Of a DNA stretch of 64,000 nucleotides, positions 9,957-19,958 are shown in pieces. Origin of the DNA: Candidatus Tokpelaia sp. (GTDB taxonomy: Bacteria > Pseudomonadota > Alphaproteobacteria > Rhizobiales > Rhizobiaceae); NCBI RefSeq assembly GCF_008636115.1, contig NZ_QLZD01000020.1, forward strand, positions 33,079-97,078. The letters are read 5' to 3'. A program made the translations under genes and the position numbers. Within the stretch, counting starts at the first letter, position 1. Every line of letters starts with the position of its first letter. The notes under the pieces were generated by a model that saw nothing but the letters and a program-made list of their open reading frames with translations, had not been told where the DNA came from and ran no database searches.

Positions 9957-10292
9957 ATTTATTGCGCTACTGGCACCTTTTGCCTGGTAAGGCATTGCTG
10001 CATTGTGCAGCTGACCTTGTCGCTTTTGCCCGCTTTATTCCCTGCTCTGTTGCCTGCTGTTTTATCCTACTTATTGCGTTTCTATCCGGTAGCTTATCAA
10101 TTCTTCGGCAGAGCTGCAAAATATGGCTCAAATTCGGCGCCGATAATTCCTCACTTTTTGCTGACCGGCAATGTTATCAATTTTTCAGTTAAGAATGATT
10201 CAAAAAATCTCCCTGGATTGCTGCCCCATTGCTTGTCAAACTTTAAACAATCCACTAAATATTAAACTATTCAACAATGCTGGAGTGTAGGT
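9957..10292. other. spacer upstream of ParA-like gene
   Basis: This 336-base A+T-rich stretch carries no supported gene. It presumably holds the promoter of the ParA-like gene and, by position, belongs to the inserted segment bounded by the two obgE 3' ends. Confidence 0.4.
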
Positions 10293-11357
10293 ATGGCGAA
10301 ATCTATTTGTTTATTTAACCATAAAGGAGGTGTAAGCAAAACTACAACGGCTTTCAATCTTGGCTGGAGTCTGGCTGATATGGGGAAGAAAACGCTCATA
10401 GTAGATTTGGATTCGCAATGCAATTTGACCGGGATCGTTCTGGGTTTCGAAGCCGTGGGTGATGACAAGTTGGACGCTTTTTATAAAAGCCGGGATAATC
10501 TCACAATGAAGCCTATTGTTGAGGCTTTGATAGATGGCACTGCTCCGCGGACTTTTATGGAAACTGATAAGGGAAAATTATTATCTACCAAGCATAATAA
10601 TTTGTTTTTGCTGCCTGGCTATATCAATGTAGCTGATTTAGATGCACAGATTAGCGTTTCGTTAAAGATCGCTTCCGGTATTCCCGCTACAAGAAATATA
10701 CCAGGGAATTTACCTAAAATTCTTCAGGAAATAGCTGCTGCTAATAAAATAGATTATATGCTTTATGATCTGAGCCCTAATGTCGGTGGTCTAAACGAAG
10801 TTGCGTTAATGTCCAGTGATTATTTTATTGTCCCGACTTCGCCGGATTATTTTTGCCTGCAGGCGGTTGGCTCGCTGGAAAAAAATATTATGAAATGGCA
10901 TAGAGAAATTGAGCGCTTCAGAGAGGATAATCAATTTGATCCGGCTAGTTTTCCTATTAAAAACAGGCCTAAATTCATAGGCGCAATCCAACAGAGATAT
11001 CGCCCCAGAAATGAACGGCCTGCTAAATCATTTCGCGAGTGGATTGATTTAATCAGGGAAAATATTGACTCAAAGCTTGTGCCGTCGTTAGAAAGTATTG
11101 GTTGTGTAATTCCGCGCGCCAAGCTTGAACAGGCATTGAAAGGCACAAATCTCAAACCGTATGATCTGGAGCAAGTGCCTGACTTTAATTCTCTTATTGC
11201 TATAAGCCAGAAACTGTCAAAGCCGATTTTTGCTTTAACCGATGAGGATATAGGTCAGGTTGGTAATATACAGGAAACTATGACGGAGAATAGAGATAAA
11301 TTTGCTGCTCTTTTTAAAGAATTAGCGCAAAGAGTGGTAGTTCTGACCAGTCACTAA
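10293..11357 (+). CDS. ParA-family (deviant Walker) ATPase, stand-alone
   Basis: A 354-residue ParA/MinD-type ATPase. The deviant Walker A motif is HKGGVSKTTTAFN at residues 10-22, switch II lies in LYDLSPNVGG near 150-158, and FIVPTSPDYF follows. An extra region (about 190-300) with RPAKSFREWIDLI exceeds normal ParA length. There is no ParB, no parS-like repeat and no replication gene nearby, so plasmid partition is unlikely; stand-alone ParA proteins of this size occur in accessory and defence regions. GGAGTGTAGGT precedes the ATG. Its A+T-richness and its position between two obgE 3' ends mark it as acquired. Confidence 0.8.
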   Translation: MAKSICLFNHKGGVSKTTTAFNLGWSLADMGKKTLIVDLDSQCNLTGIVLGFEAVGDDKLDAFYKSRDNLTMKPIVEALIDGTAPRTFMETDKGKLLSTKHNNLFLLPGYINVADLDAQISVSLKIASGIPATRNIPGNLPKILQEIAAANKIDYMLYDLSPNVGGLNEVALMSSDYFIVPTSPDYFCLQAVGSLEKNIMKWHREIERFREDNQFDPASFPIKNRPKFIGAIQQRYRPRNERPAKSFREWIDLIRENIDSKLVPSLESIGCVIPRAKLEQALKGTNLKPYDLEQVPDFNSLIAISQKLSKPIFALTDEDIGQVGNIQETMTENRDKFAALFKELAQRVVVLTSH

Positions 11358-11482
11358 ATTATAGCGGGCTGACGCCGCTGATGCACGCCGTTTTTAACGC
11401 TATAGAAGCGGCGAGAAAACAGGGTGCGCCGCAGGCTGTGCGGGGGATAGCTGCAAAAAGCCGGGATAGAGAAAAGCAGTAA
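11358..11482 (+). pseudogene. detached second copy of the obgE 3' end
   Basis: Directly after the ParA-like stop, the frame reads NYSGLTPLMHAVFNAIEAA and continues to a TAA at 11480-11482. This matches the obgE C-terminus [17 protein letters not shown] (12 of 21 residues identical, about 75% at DNA level), followed by a different tail. It is a fragment of an Obg gene from a related strain or the displaced original end. Confidence 0.8.
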
Positions 11483-11645
11483 AGCCTGAAAAATTCGCCG
11501 CCGCTTGCCAGCTAGCCCGGCCTTGTTCTGCTGCCTTTGTCTGTTGCTTGTCTTTGCTGCCGCAGGCCAAGGCGGCCTTGCGGCGCGGCTTCGACCCGGC
11601 GCCGAAGATTGGCCCCATGCGCTGCGCGAAGCGGCCCAGAGCAGC

Positions 11646-11672
11646 AAAAACCGCCTGCCGCACGACAGGCGG
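11646..11672 (-). terminator. terminator of the leftward exported-protein operon
   Basis: Read leftward, the stem CCGCCTG and CAGGCGG enclose an eight-base loop and are followed by TTTTTGC. It lies about 55 bases after the stop of the last gene of the operon, the position expected for a Rho-independent terminator. Confidence 0.7.
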
Positions 11673-11728
11673 CTTTGCCGGTATTTCAGGCCTTGCTATT
11701 TACCGTTATTTCAAGCGGTTCCTCGCTG

Positions 11729-12112
11729 TCAGTCATATTTCAGCGCGTCTAGCTGCTGCTTGCGCGCAGCATCTTGCCGGGCTGTGGCCTCTGCTGCCTG
11801 AATCCGGGCATTTTCTGCGGCCTGCCTGTCAGCCGCGGCTTTTTGTGCCGCAGCGCGGCGATTGGCCGCAGCGCGGCTTGCGGCGGCGCGGTCGGCTGCT
11901 GCATCGCGGCGCTCCTCGCGATAATTGCTTTCCTGCTGCCCCTGTTCAATATTATTTAAATACCGGTTGGTCTTTGACTGCTGAAAGACGCCGATAACAC
12001 CTGTAGCAGCGCTGATACCGTTAAAAACCGTATTGGCATCATTCGCCCGCGCGGGGAGAACAGGGAGAGCGGCCAAAACGCTCAGGCCTGCAATAAAAAG
12101 AGTCTTTCTCAT
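11729..12112 (-). CDS. exported Ala/Arg-rich coiled protein, copy 2
   Basis: A 127-residue exported protein of unknown function. Residues 1-24 form a signal peptide (MRKTLFIAGLSVLAALPVLPARA, with an AxA cleavage site). A short segment NDANTVFNGISAATGVIGVFQQSKTNRY with a small-residue hydrophobic patch comes next. The rest is a long helix-forming, Ala/Arg/Gln-rich region with heptad-like AAADRAAASRAAANRRAAAQK. AGGAGG lies eight bases before the ATG at 12112. It is a tandem duplicate of the next gene, with 185 bases identical; the signal peptides have diverged more. Confidence 0.78.
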   Translation of the reverse strand: MRKTLFIAGLSVLAALPVLPARANDANTVFNGISAATGVIGVFQQSKTNRYLNNIEQGQQESNYREERRDAAADRAAASRAAANRRAAAQKAAADRQAAENARIQAAEATARQDAARKQQLDALKYD

Positions 12113-12383
12113 CTGCTTTACCTCCTGCTTATGCCGGATCACGTTGCTATCCGGCCGTTCAGTCATATTTGAGCGCATCTAGCTGCTGTTTGCGCGCGGC
12201 ATCTTGCCGGGCTGTGGCCTCTGCTGCCTGAATCCGGGCATTTTCTGCGGCCTGCCTGTCAGCCGCGGCTTTTTGTGCCGCAGCGCGGCGATTGGCCGCA
12301 GCGCGGCTTGCGGCGGCGCGGTCGGCTGCTGCATCGCGGCGCTCCTCGCGATAATTGCTTTCCTGCTGCCCCTGTTCAATATT
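11769..12383. repeat. tandem gene duplication, 430-base period
   Basis: Positions 11769-11953 and 12199-12383 are identical over 185 bases, while the flanking 5' parts of the two genes differ at many positions. The pattern of an identical 3' half and diverged 5' half suggests a recent duplication followed by selection, or gene conversion confined to the coiled region. Confidence 0.9.
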
Positions 12384-12545
12384 GTTTAAATGCCGGTTGG
12401 TTTTCGACTTCTGAAAAACACCGACAACTCCGGTCGCAGCTTTAATGCCGTTAAAAACCGTATTGGCGTCATTTGCCCGCGCGGGGAGACCAGGGAGAGC
12501 GGCCAAAGCACCCAAAGCCGCAATATACACTGCCTTTATCATCAC
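12159..12545 (-). CDS. exported Ala/Arg-rich coiled protein, copy 1
   Basis: Paralogue of the gene at 11729-12112, 128 residues, unknown function. The signal peptide (MMIKAVYIAALGALAALPGLPARA) differs in sequence but not in design. The mature part is nearly the same: NDANTVFNGIKAATGVVGVFQKSKTNRH and then the identical helical Ala/Arg/Gln-rich tail ending in QLDALKYD. AAGG lies eight bases before the start; a second Met follows at once. The gene begins seven bases after the stop of the upstream membrane protein, so all four leftward genes are probably co-transcribed. Confidence 0.78.
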   Translation of the reverse strand: MMIKAVYIAALGALAALPGLPARANDANTVFNGIKAATGVVGVFQKSKTNRHLNNIEQGQQESNYREERRDAAADRAAASRAAANRRAAAQKAAADRQAAENARIQAAEATARQDAARKQQLDALKYD

Positions 12546-12552
12546 GATTGCC

Positions 12553-12849
12553 TTATTTGATCAAATCAATCAGCCGGTTAATGCGTTTTTTCATATCATC
12601 AATGGCGGCGGCATTCTGCTTGTCATCGGCGGCAAGCCGGGTCAGATTTTGCTGCAGGTCTTTCACCGTAGCTTCAATTTTATCCATTGTTGCCTGTGTT
12701 TTGGTTACATCACTCGCCAGGCTGCTGCGGCTGCTGCCCTGGCTTTCAGTCACAGCGGCAAGCCTGCTATTTGTGTCATAAGTAAACGCGGCCAATACCA
12801 GCACCAGCACTATACTCACAACGGCCAGAACAAAACTCACTATTTTCAT
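12553..12849 (-). CDS. single-pass membrane protein with coiled coil
   Basis: A 98-residue protein of unknown function. Residues 1-23 form a membrane anchor (MKIVSFVLAVVSIVLVLVLA). The rest is periplasmic and helical, with a heptad-rich stretch TMDKIEATVKDLQQNLTRL and a C-terminal amphipathic helix. The ATG at 12849 overlaps the TGA of the upstream gene in an ATGA arrangement and has GAGG seven bases upstream, which fixes the start and suggests translational coupling. Its design resembles small trimeric-coil envelope proteins, but no family was recognised. Confidence 0.72.
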   Translation of the reverse strand: MKIVSFVLAVVSIVLVLVLAAFTYDTNSRLAAVTESQGSSRSSLASDVTKTQATMDKIEATVKDLQQNLTRLAADDKQNAAAIDDMKKRINRLIDLIK

Positions 12850-13385
12850 TGCTTTTCCTCGTTCAATGCCGGGGTCTCTGTCATGGCCGGCATATCCATA
12901 TTGCTGCTCGCGCTCTTCTCTTGCTTTTCGCTCGAAAAATTCTCTTTTTCTTGCCTCTTCATCATAATCCATTCTTTTTCCCATTCCGCTTCTTGCTTAA
13001 ATTGCTTTTCCGCTTCTTCTTCTCGCCTTTTGGCGGCAAACCAGGCCTCGCGCTCACGCCCCTCACGGGCGGTGCGCCTGCGGCTCTGGTTGCCTTTCCA
13101 GGCATGATATTTCTCTTGTGTCCATTTACCCAGCAGCCATGTTGTCAACAGCCAGAAAGCCAGAATCGCGGCCAGAATCAGCAGCCAGAGCGGAACAGCA
13201 ATCAGCGCGCCAATAATGGCACCGGCAGGGCCGCCAGCCTGAGCTACGCCAAAACCGCCGGCAACTGTCAAAGCAAAGGCAAAACTGTATAAAATGACAT
13301 AAAGCACAGAAAAACCTATGCTTACGCCCAGACCGATAAAAAACGGTACCAGCCTGTCTTGCACAAAATCTTTCTCTTCCCGCAT
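12846..13385 (-). CDS. two-pass membrane protein with charged coiled tail
   Basis: First gene of the leftward operon, 179 residues, not recognised. After a short charged N-terminus come two long hydrophobic hairpins: residues 12-42 with small residues (GVSIGFSVLYVILYSFAFAL) and about 55-85 (IALIAVPLWLLILAAILAFW). A cytosolic tail very rich in Lys, Arg and Glu follows (RRREEEAEKQFKQEAEWEKE), probably a coiled coil. AAAGG precedes the ATG. The gene overlaps the next by four bases, so the two membrane proteins are likely made together and may form a complex with the two exported proteins. Confidence 0.68.
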   Translation of the reverse strand: MREEKDFVQDRLVPFFIGLGVSIGFSVLYVILYSFAFALTVAGGFGVAQAGGPAGAIIGALIAVPLWLLILAAILAFWLLTTWLLGKWTQEKYHAWKGNQSRRRTAREGREREAWFAAKRREEEAEKQFKQEAEWEKEWIMMKRQEKENFSSEKQEKSASSNMDMPAMTETPALNEEKQ

Positions 13386-13507
13386 AGCGCGCCTTTCAAA
13401 CAGCTTCTGTGCCCGGCACCTTGCTCAAACAGAGTTTCTCTACAGATCGGGCCTGATAAAGTCAAGGCGATTGCCGGTCGCCTGTGGTCAAAAATTATGG
13501 TGCTGTT

Positions 13508-14560
13508 TTATTTTTGGTGATAGATTTCCTCATCAGGATTTACCAGCCCGGCCGCGCCGAATTCTGTGCCAAAAGCCAGGCGCCGGCCGGCTTTATCCCA
13601 GTTCAGGCAGGTAATTGCGCCCTGGGTGCTGCGCCGCAGCACTCTTTCACTCATGTCAGCAAAGCGGGCAAGTAAAATCATGCCGTCTGCATAGCCGATA
13701 GCCACTATATCCTGCTGCGGGTGGCACGCCACGCAAACCACCATGCTGTCGCCGCGTGTGCCCAATTCGATCGGGGTTTTGTTCATCGGGCCGTCTTTGC
13801 CGATAAACGGCCATAAAATCGCCGCCGGTGCCCCGGAAGTAGCAAGATAGCGCCCCCTGAATGACCATGAAAGGCTTTTTACCTTGGCCGGATAGCCGGA
13901 CATGCGCAAATGCCCGCCATCTTCCAGCCGCCAGCCATGCAGGGCATTTTCCTGCATAATGGTGATAATGTAACGCCGGTCGGGTGAAAATGTAACACCA
14001 ATATGCGCGCCCTTCCACTCCAGCTTTTGCGGCGGGGCATCAAGCTCCGGCCAATAAAGGCTGACACCATTATAGCGGGCGACAGCAAGGCGCAGCCCTT
14101 TGGCGGCAAAATCCAGCCCTTCCGCACTGCGTTCCAGCTGCCACTGCCGCAGCGGCGGCATTTCTCCCGCTATTGGGGGTTGGCCATGCCGGGCGGCAGT
14201 GCCGAAATAGAGCCGGCGGCCACAGCTAAAGGCGAAACTGCCGCCCTGCGGCGCGGCCGCCAGGCAATCAATCCATTTGCCTTTTATGTGCGCGACAAGC
14301 CGCGGCTCCGGCGCTGTATCGGCCCGGGCGGCGGGCGGAAAATTAAGGCAGCGCACAGTGCCGTCTTCCCCACCGGTAAACAGATAGTCCCCCGCAGCAG
14401 ATAAAGCAATAGCTGTCAGCCCGCCTTGCGCTACCGGCACAGCCTCGTGCCATGCCGGGCTGTGCACTCGGCCGTCAACAGTGGCAAAACACGGTATGTC
14501 ACCGGGAAATCCGGCAAAAAGGCAAGGGCTTTCCAGCTCTAAAGGGGCAATAATCGGCAT
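13508..14560 (-). CDS. WD40-repeat protein of the zinc/CobW cluster
   Basis: A 350-residue beta-propeller protein. About seven imperfect WD40-type blades are visible, with typical signatures such as ALSAAGDYLFTGGEDGTVRCL, VTFSPDRRYIITIMQENALHGW, LSWSFRGRYLATSGAPAAILW and LNWDKAGRRLAFGTEFG. WD40 proteins serve as binding scaffolds, and none of the catalytic motifs of enzymes is seen. The start at 14560 was taken because an earlier ATG overlaps the upstream gene's end. In Hyphomicrobiales this gene is regularly next to a CobW-type GTPase, as here, which suggests a role in metal handling. That role is inference. Confidence 0.78.
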   Translation of the reverse strand: MPIIAPLELESPCLFAGFPGDIPCFATVDGRVHSPAWHEAVPVAQGGLTAIALSAAGDYLFTGGEDGTVRCLNFPPAARADTAPEPRLVAHIKGKWIDCLAAAPQGGSFAFSCGRRLYFGTAARHGQPPIAGEMPPLRQWQLERSAEGLDFAAKGLRLAVARYNGVSLYWPELDAPPQKLEWKGAHIGVTFSPDRRYIITIMQENALHGWRLEDGGHLRMSGYPAKVKSLSWSFRGRYLATSGAPAAILWPFIGKDGPMNKTPIELGTRGDSMVVCVACHPQQDIVAIGYADGMILLARFADMSERVLRRSTQGAITCLNWDKAGRRLAFGTEFGAAGLVNPDEEIYHQK

Positions 14561-14571
14561 AATTTTCTCTT

Positions 14572-15657
14572 TTATACAGTCGCCGTGATTGCACATTGCG
14601 CAAAGCCCCGGCGCAAATTTTCTGCCCCAAGATTACGGCCGATAAAAACCAGCCGGCTTTCGCGCCGCTCATTATCGCGCCACGGGCGCTGGTGCTCGCC
14701 TTCCAAAATCATATGCACGCCCTGGACAATATAGCGTTCATTATCGCCGGCAAAGGCGATAATGCCTTTAAGCCGCAAAATATCCGGCCCCTGCGTTTGA
14801 GCAATATTTTGAAGCCAGGGGAAAAAAGCGGCAGGATTAAGCTCCCCTGCCCATAAAGAGACAGATTCCACTGTAATTTCATGATGATGCTCATGCCCGT
14901 GATGCCCGTCCTGCCCGCGGTGATTATGCTCGCCGCTTTCATGGTGGTGATGATGGTCGCAATCCGGGCCGCAAACATGCTCTTCTTCCGGTGCGGGATC
15001 AAGAAAATGCGAATCCTTGTCCATTACCCGCTGCAGGTCAAAAGCATGGCGATTGAGCAATTTGTCACTATCAATCGCCGCGCGTTCTGTTTTGTAAATA
15101 ATAGCTGTGGGGTTGAGCGCGCGTAATGTCGCTTCTATTTTTGCCAATTCCGCCGGCGCGACTAAATCTACTTTATTAAGCAGAATAATATCGGCAAAGG
15201 CGATCTGATCTTCCGCCTCGCGGCTATCTTGCAGACGCAGCGGCAAATACCTGGCATCAACCACAGCGATAACAGCATCTATCGCGGCTTTGGCGCGCAG
15301 CTCATCGTCCATAAAAAAGCTTTGCACCACCGGCACCGGATCGGCCAGGCCGGTAGTTTCAATAATAATGGCGTCAAAACGGCCGGGGCGTTGCAGCAGC
15401 TTTTGCAGCACGCGAATCAGATCGCCGCGCACAGTGCAGCAAATGCAGCCATTATTCATTTCATAAATTTCTTCATCAGAGGCAATAATCAGCTCATTAT
15501 CAATGCCGATTTCGCCAAATTCATTGACAATAACAGCATAATGCCGGCCGTGATTGCCGGTCAAAATGCGGTTAAGCAAAGTGGTTTTGCCGGCGCCCAG
15601 ATAGCCGGTTAATACTGTTACGGGGATTTTGTCGCCCGTCTGTGTAGTTTCAGCCAT
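14572..15657 (-). CDS. COG0523/CobW-family metal GTPase, His-rich
   Basis: G3E-family P-loop GTPase of 361 residues, likely a zinc metallochaperone. Walker A is GYLGAGKTTLLN near residue 18, the metal-binding CxCC motif appears as NNGCICCTVRGDL near residue 66, and NKVDL gives base specificity. A histidine-rich loop (about residues 225-260, with HHHHHE and HHGHEHHHE) separates it from the C-terminal CobW domain. Such loops store or hand over zinc. The start at 15657 places the P-loop at the usual distance. Gene order with the WD40 gene suggests a shared transcript; Zur control is plausible, but no Zur box was identified. Confidence 0.9.
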   Translation of the reverse strand: MAETTQTGDKIPVTVLTGYLGAGKTTLLNRILTGNHGRHYAVIVNEFGEIGIDNELIIASDEEIYEMNNGCICCTVRGDLIRVLQKLLQRPGRFDAIIIETTGLADPVPVVQSFFMDDELRAKAAIDAVIAVVDARYLPLRLQDSREAEDQIAFADIILLNKVDLVAPAELAKIEATLRALNPTAIIYKTERAAIDSDKLLNRHAFDLQRVMDKDSHFLDPAPEEEHVCGPDCDHHHHHESGEHNHRGQDGHHGHEHHHEITVESVSLWAGELNPAAFFPWLQNIAQTQGPDILRLKGIIAFAGDNERYIVQGVHMILEGEHQRPWRDNERRESRLVFIGRNLGAENLRRGFAQCAITATV

Positions 15658-15697
15658 TATTTTGTCTTTCTGCCCTGGCGGCCGTAATCCGGCCGTT

Positions 15698-16471
15698 TCA
15701 CGCCTCCAGTGCCAATATAGCTGTGCCTGCCGGCGCATTTAAGGCGCTTAAGTCAAATTTTTCAACATCGGCAAAAAGTTTCACAGCCTCAGCGGCGGCA
15801 TGCGCCAAAATCTGCCGGCCTGCCTGCGGGGTGGCACGCGCGGCTGCCCCGGCAGCGCCCAAAGGGTTAATATCCTGCATCAGCCAGCCAAAAGCATGGG
15901 GGCCGTAGCTGCGCAAATGGGTAAATTTCCGGGCATAAAACTGCTGGGCATTGGCAAAATCCTGTGCCTTTTCCATATGCACTTTTTCCGGTGCAATGGC
16001 CAGCATAATACTGGTTTCAAAAAAACCGCCGTGAATATCCAACGCCTTTTCCGCCGGGCTGAGCAGACCCTCCGGCAGGCCGAAACGGCTGAGGCTTGTG
16101 GATACTGCCAGCATATCAAAACGCGCCCGCAATTCCGTAGCAATAATGGTCATAAGCGGGCTGTTGCCGCCATGGGCATTGAGCATAATAAATTTGCGCA
16201 CGCCCTTTTTATGCTGCCCGGCGGCGATGGAGAGCCATTTTTCAATGGCCTCGTCATAAGACAGAGTTTTGCTGCCGGGCATGCGCATATGCTCTCTGGA
16301 ATAGCCGATTGTCTCTACCGGCAAAAAACGGGCGGGGAAGGCAGAAGGCAGCCGCTTTTTAATCTGTTCGGCAAAGGCTTCAGCGATCAGACTGTCTGTT
16401 GCAAGCGGCAGATGCGGGCCGTGATATTCCTGCGCGCCCAGAGGCAAAACGGCAATATTATTATTTTCCAT
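15698..16471 (-). CDS. creatininase-family amidohydrolase
   Basis: A 257-residue member of the creatinine amidohydrolase family, metal-dependent enzymes that open cyclic or linear amides. Metal ligands fit PLGAQEYHGPHLPLATDS near residues 9-26 (Glu, His and Asp) and the NAHGGNSPLM motif near residue 115. The C-terminal HGGFFETSIML supplies another acid. The true substrate is not predictable, since the family also includes mycofactocin- and riboflavin-related enzymes. It is the first gene of a leftward run with the zinc GTPase and the WD40 gene, which fits an enzyme needing zinc supply. The start was chosen so that the first metal motif begins near residue 10. Confidence 0.82.
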   Translation of the reverse strand: MENNNIAVLPLGAQEYHGPHLPLATDSLIAEAFAEQIKKRLPSAFPARFLPVETIGYSREHMRMPGSKTLSYDEAIEKWLSIAAGQHKKGVRKFIMLNAHGGNSPLMTIIATELRARFDMLAVSTSLSRFGLPEGLLSPAEKALDIHGGFFETSIMLAIAPEKVHMEKAQDFANAQQFYARKFTHLRSYGPHAFGWLMQDINPLGAAGAAARATPQAGRQILAHAAAEAVKLFADVEKFDLSALNAPAGTAILALEA

Positions 16472-17290
16472 GACGAAGTTCCCGTATTGCATTATTAACA
16501 TTTCGGGTATTTTTGTTTTTTCTCAAAAAATATAGCCTTTTTAGCATTTAAGCGCTATATAGACAATAAGCGCAGAGCCTTTTAGGGCGGACAGCCTGCC
16601 CTTAGCGGGTTTTATCCCCGTTATAGATGAGCGGGAGGAGGCTTTTAGCTTCCGGGAGTATTTCCGGCTCTCCTGCGCTTTATTTTATTATCCCGCCAGT
16701 TTTCCTGTCTCTTTCGCGTTGCTTTTTGTTGCTGCGAAACAAGGTGGCGATATAAACTTCCTCCATATTTGTGATTTTTACGCCCATTTTCCAGATTTTT
16801 GCTTGATACTCCATATAAGTGCAGATCCGTATGTGCAATATGTCGTTGCGTAATTGCGGAAGGCGCAGCCATAGGCCATTTATCGGCATAAGCGGGCAAA
16901 TATGCGCATAAATTGCCGCTGTTACCTCTTTATACTTGTGGCAGTGTTGATAAATTGTGCCGACCGAGAGCCGCAATTTTTCGCCGCAATCTTCCGGCAA
17001 GCCGAAAGCCTTTTTCAGGAAAGGGGGCAGGGGAGCGGTGTTAATATATTTTTAGTGAGCGAGAATCTGCTCAATTATAGCGCAGTGAGAAAATTCCTCT
17101 ATTGAGGCAAGACGCGTAACAATCCCTTTTTTCATAAAATACAGATTCCCCGAAACTGCGCAATACGACACCGGCAAGCCGCAGAGCAACATTATAACGG
17201 GCAAGCTATAATAAGCGGGTGGGGAAAAGACAAGGATAAACCGGCCTGCACAGGCGGTAAAAAGGATAATAGAGGCAACAGGCCGCCGGC

Positions 17291-17393
17291 AATCAGGGGA
17301 GGCGCAGCCTGAATCCGTTGGGGAAGGGAGCACTTGCCGCCGGGTTTCACGAATCAAATGGGGAAGGCGCAGCCCGACTCACTTGGAGAAAAG
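17291..17393. repeat. two-copy direct repeat, about 60-base period
   Basis: Two similar blocks of about 36 bases begin at 17291 and 17352. Each starts with AATCA, has GGGGA and GGCGCAGCC at its centre, and ends near TTGG(G/A)GAA. The copies differ at several bases. No function is apparent. Confidence 0.5.
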
Positions 17394-17647
17394 CTTATCG
17401 GCCCGGCTTTTAAACATATTTAAGGGAGCACTACACCTGCAAAAGCGATAATTGCCAGCCGTTCGGGGTTCAAGATGAGCTCCAAATAAGGGAGAAATAC
17501 AGACACGTTTACCGGGGAGAAGCTTCCGTTTGGCTGTAATTATTTCTCCGGCAGTAATCAGAGCGGGGAAGGCGCCGCGGCTGCCTTGGCCGGAAATCTC
17601 CGGCATGAGACGGATTGCTGTAAAAGCGGCTGCCGGCACAGGCAATA

Positions 17648-17686
17648 AAAAACGCAGGGCACGCTTTTCGCACGCCCTGCGTTTTT
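17648..17686. terminator. bidirectional terminator after groEL
   Basis: A perfect 13-base stem (AAAAACGCAGGGC with GCCCTGCGTTTTT) encloses a 13-base loop. The A-run and U-run on either side make it a Rho-independent terminator in both directions. It ends about 25 bases after the groEL stop. Confidence 0.9.
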
Positions 17687-17709
17687 AAAACCAGGTGGAA
17701 AGGGAAGGA

Positions 17710-19359
<1,650 letters not shown>

Positions 19360-19419
19360 TTATAGAATAATGCTCAAAGGCCGATATGCAAAAATTGAAA
19401 TTGCCCGGGGCATGCGGCC

Positions 19420-19716
19420 TCAGGCCAGAACACCCATAATATCGGATTCTTTCATAATCAGGACATCTTCGCCGTCAAGCTTGACTTCGGTGCCCGACCA
19501 TTTGCCGAACAAAACGCGATCACCGGCCTTGACGTCCAGGGCAGTGAGCTTGCCGTGTTCGTCACGCGCACCGGGGCCGGCAGCCAGAACAACGCCTTCC
19601 TGCGGTTTTTCTTTTGCTGTATCGGGGATAATAATGCCGCCGGCGGTTTTTTCTTCCATATCGACCCGGCGGACGACAACACGGTCGTGAAGCGGGCGGA
19701 ATGAAGTCTTACTCAT
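19420..19716 (-). CDS. groS: co-chaperonin GroES
   Basis: The 10-kDa lid of the GroEL chamber. The 98-residue protein starts [17 protein letters not shown] and carries the mobile loop with [18 protein letters not shown] that contacts GroEL. It ends in the usual ESDIMGVL. The ATG at 19716 was chosen by family length; the frame stays open far upstream, but that part is not conserved. The gene is first of the groESL operon. Confidence 0.98.
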   Translation of the reverse strand: MSKTSFRPLHDRVVVRRVDMEEKTAGGIIIPDTAKEKPQEGVVLAAGPGARDEHGKLTALDVKAGDRVLFGKWSGTEVKLDGEDVLIMKESDIMGVLA

Positions 19717-19837
19717 GGTCAAAACCCTTATAATCTGGAAATTAAGAGGCTTGCCGCCCCTTAGCGTTAGCTTTACCGGCACCTCGCAAACCAAGCCTGA
19801 CAGCCCTCGGTTCCTGAAGCGCGCCGATTTAGCCCAG

Positions 19838-19866
19838 AGATAAAAATGCGCCTCGCCAATGTCAAG
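19838..19866 (-). promoter_or_regulatory. probable heat-shock (RpoH-type) promoter of groESL
   Basis: Read leftward, CTTGAC at 19866-19861 and TTATCT at 19843-19838 are separated by exactly 17 bases, about 120 bases upstream of groES. The -35 fits the alphaproteobacterial RpoH consensus; the -10 is a weaker match. No CIRCE inverted repeat (TTAGCACTC) was seen between here and groES, so HrcA control is not supported. Confidence 0.5.
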
Positions 19867-19958
19867 AAGCGGGGCAAAAAAAATGTTAAAAAAACGCAAA
19901 TAGCGGCAGAAAAACCTGCAAATCTGCTTGTCGGCAGGCAAAACAGGGTAAAAGCGGG

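Larger units (their letters stand above)
16472..17709. other. long intergenic region with degenerate repeats
   Basis: This 1.2-kb stretch has no gene that can be supported. Two overlapping leftward frames at about 16645-17000 are open but show neither a ribosome site nor a recognisable family, and they exclude each other. The right part holds short direct repeats (see 17291-17393) and the groEL terminator. It may be the remains of a lost gene. Confidence 0.5.

Noticed and set aside
10293..11357. Plasmid or phage partition locus
   Set aside because: No ParB, no parS-like repeats, no replication or phage structural genes nearby.
16645..17000. Two overlapping leftward frames as possible genes
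   Set aside because: They exclude each other, lack ribosome sites and show no domain. Kept only as part of the gene-free region.
19717..19837. CIRCE/HrcA operator before groES
   Set aside because: No TTAGCACTC-N9-GAGTGCTAA-like dyad is present on either strand.
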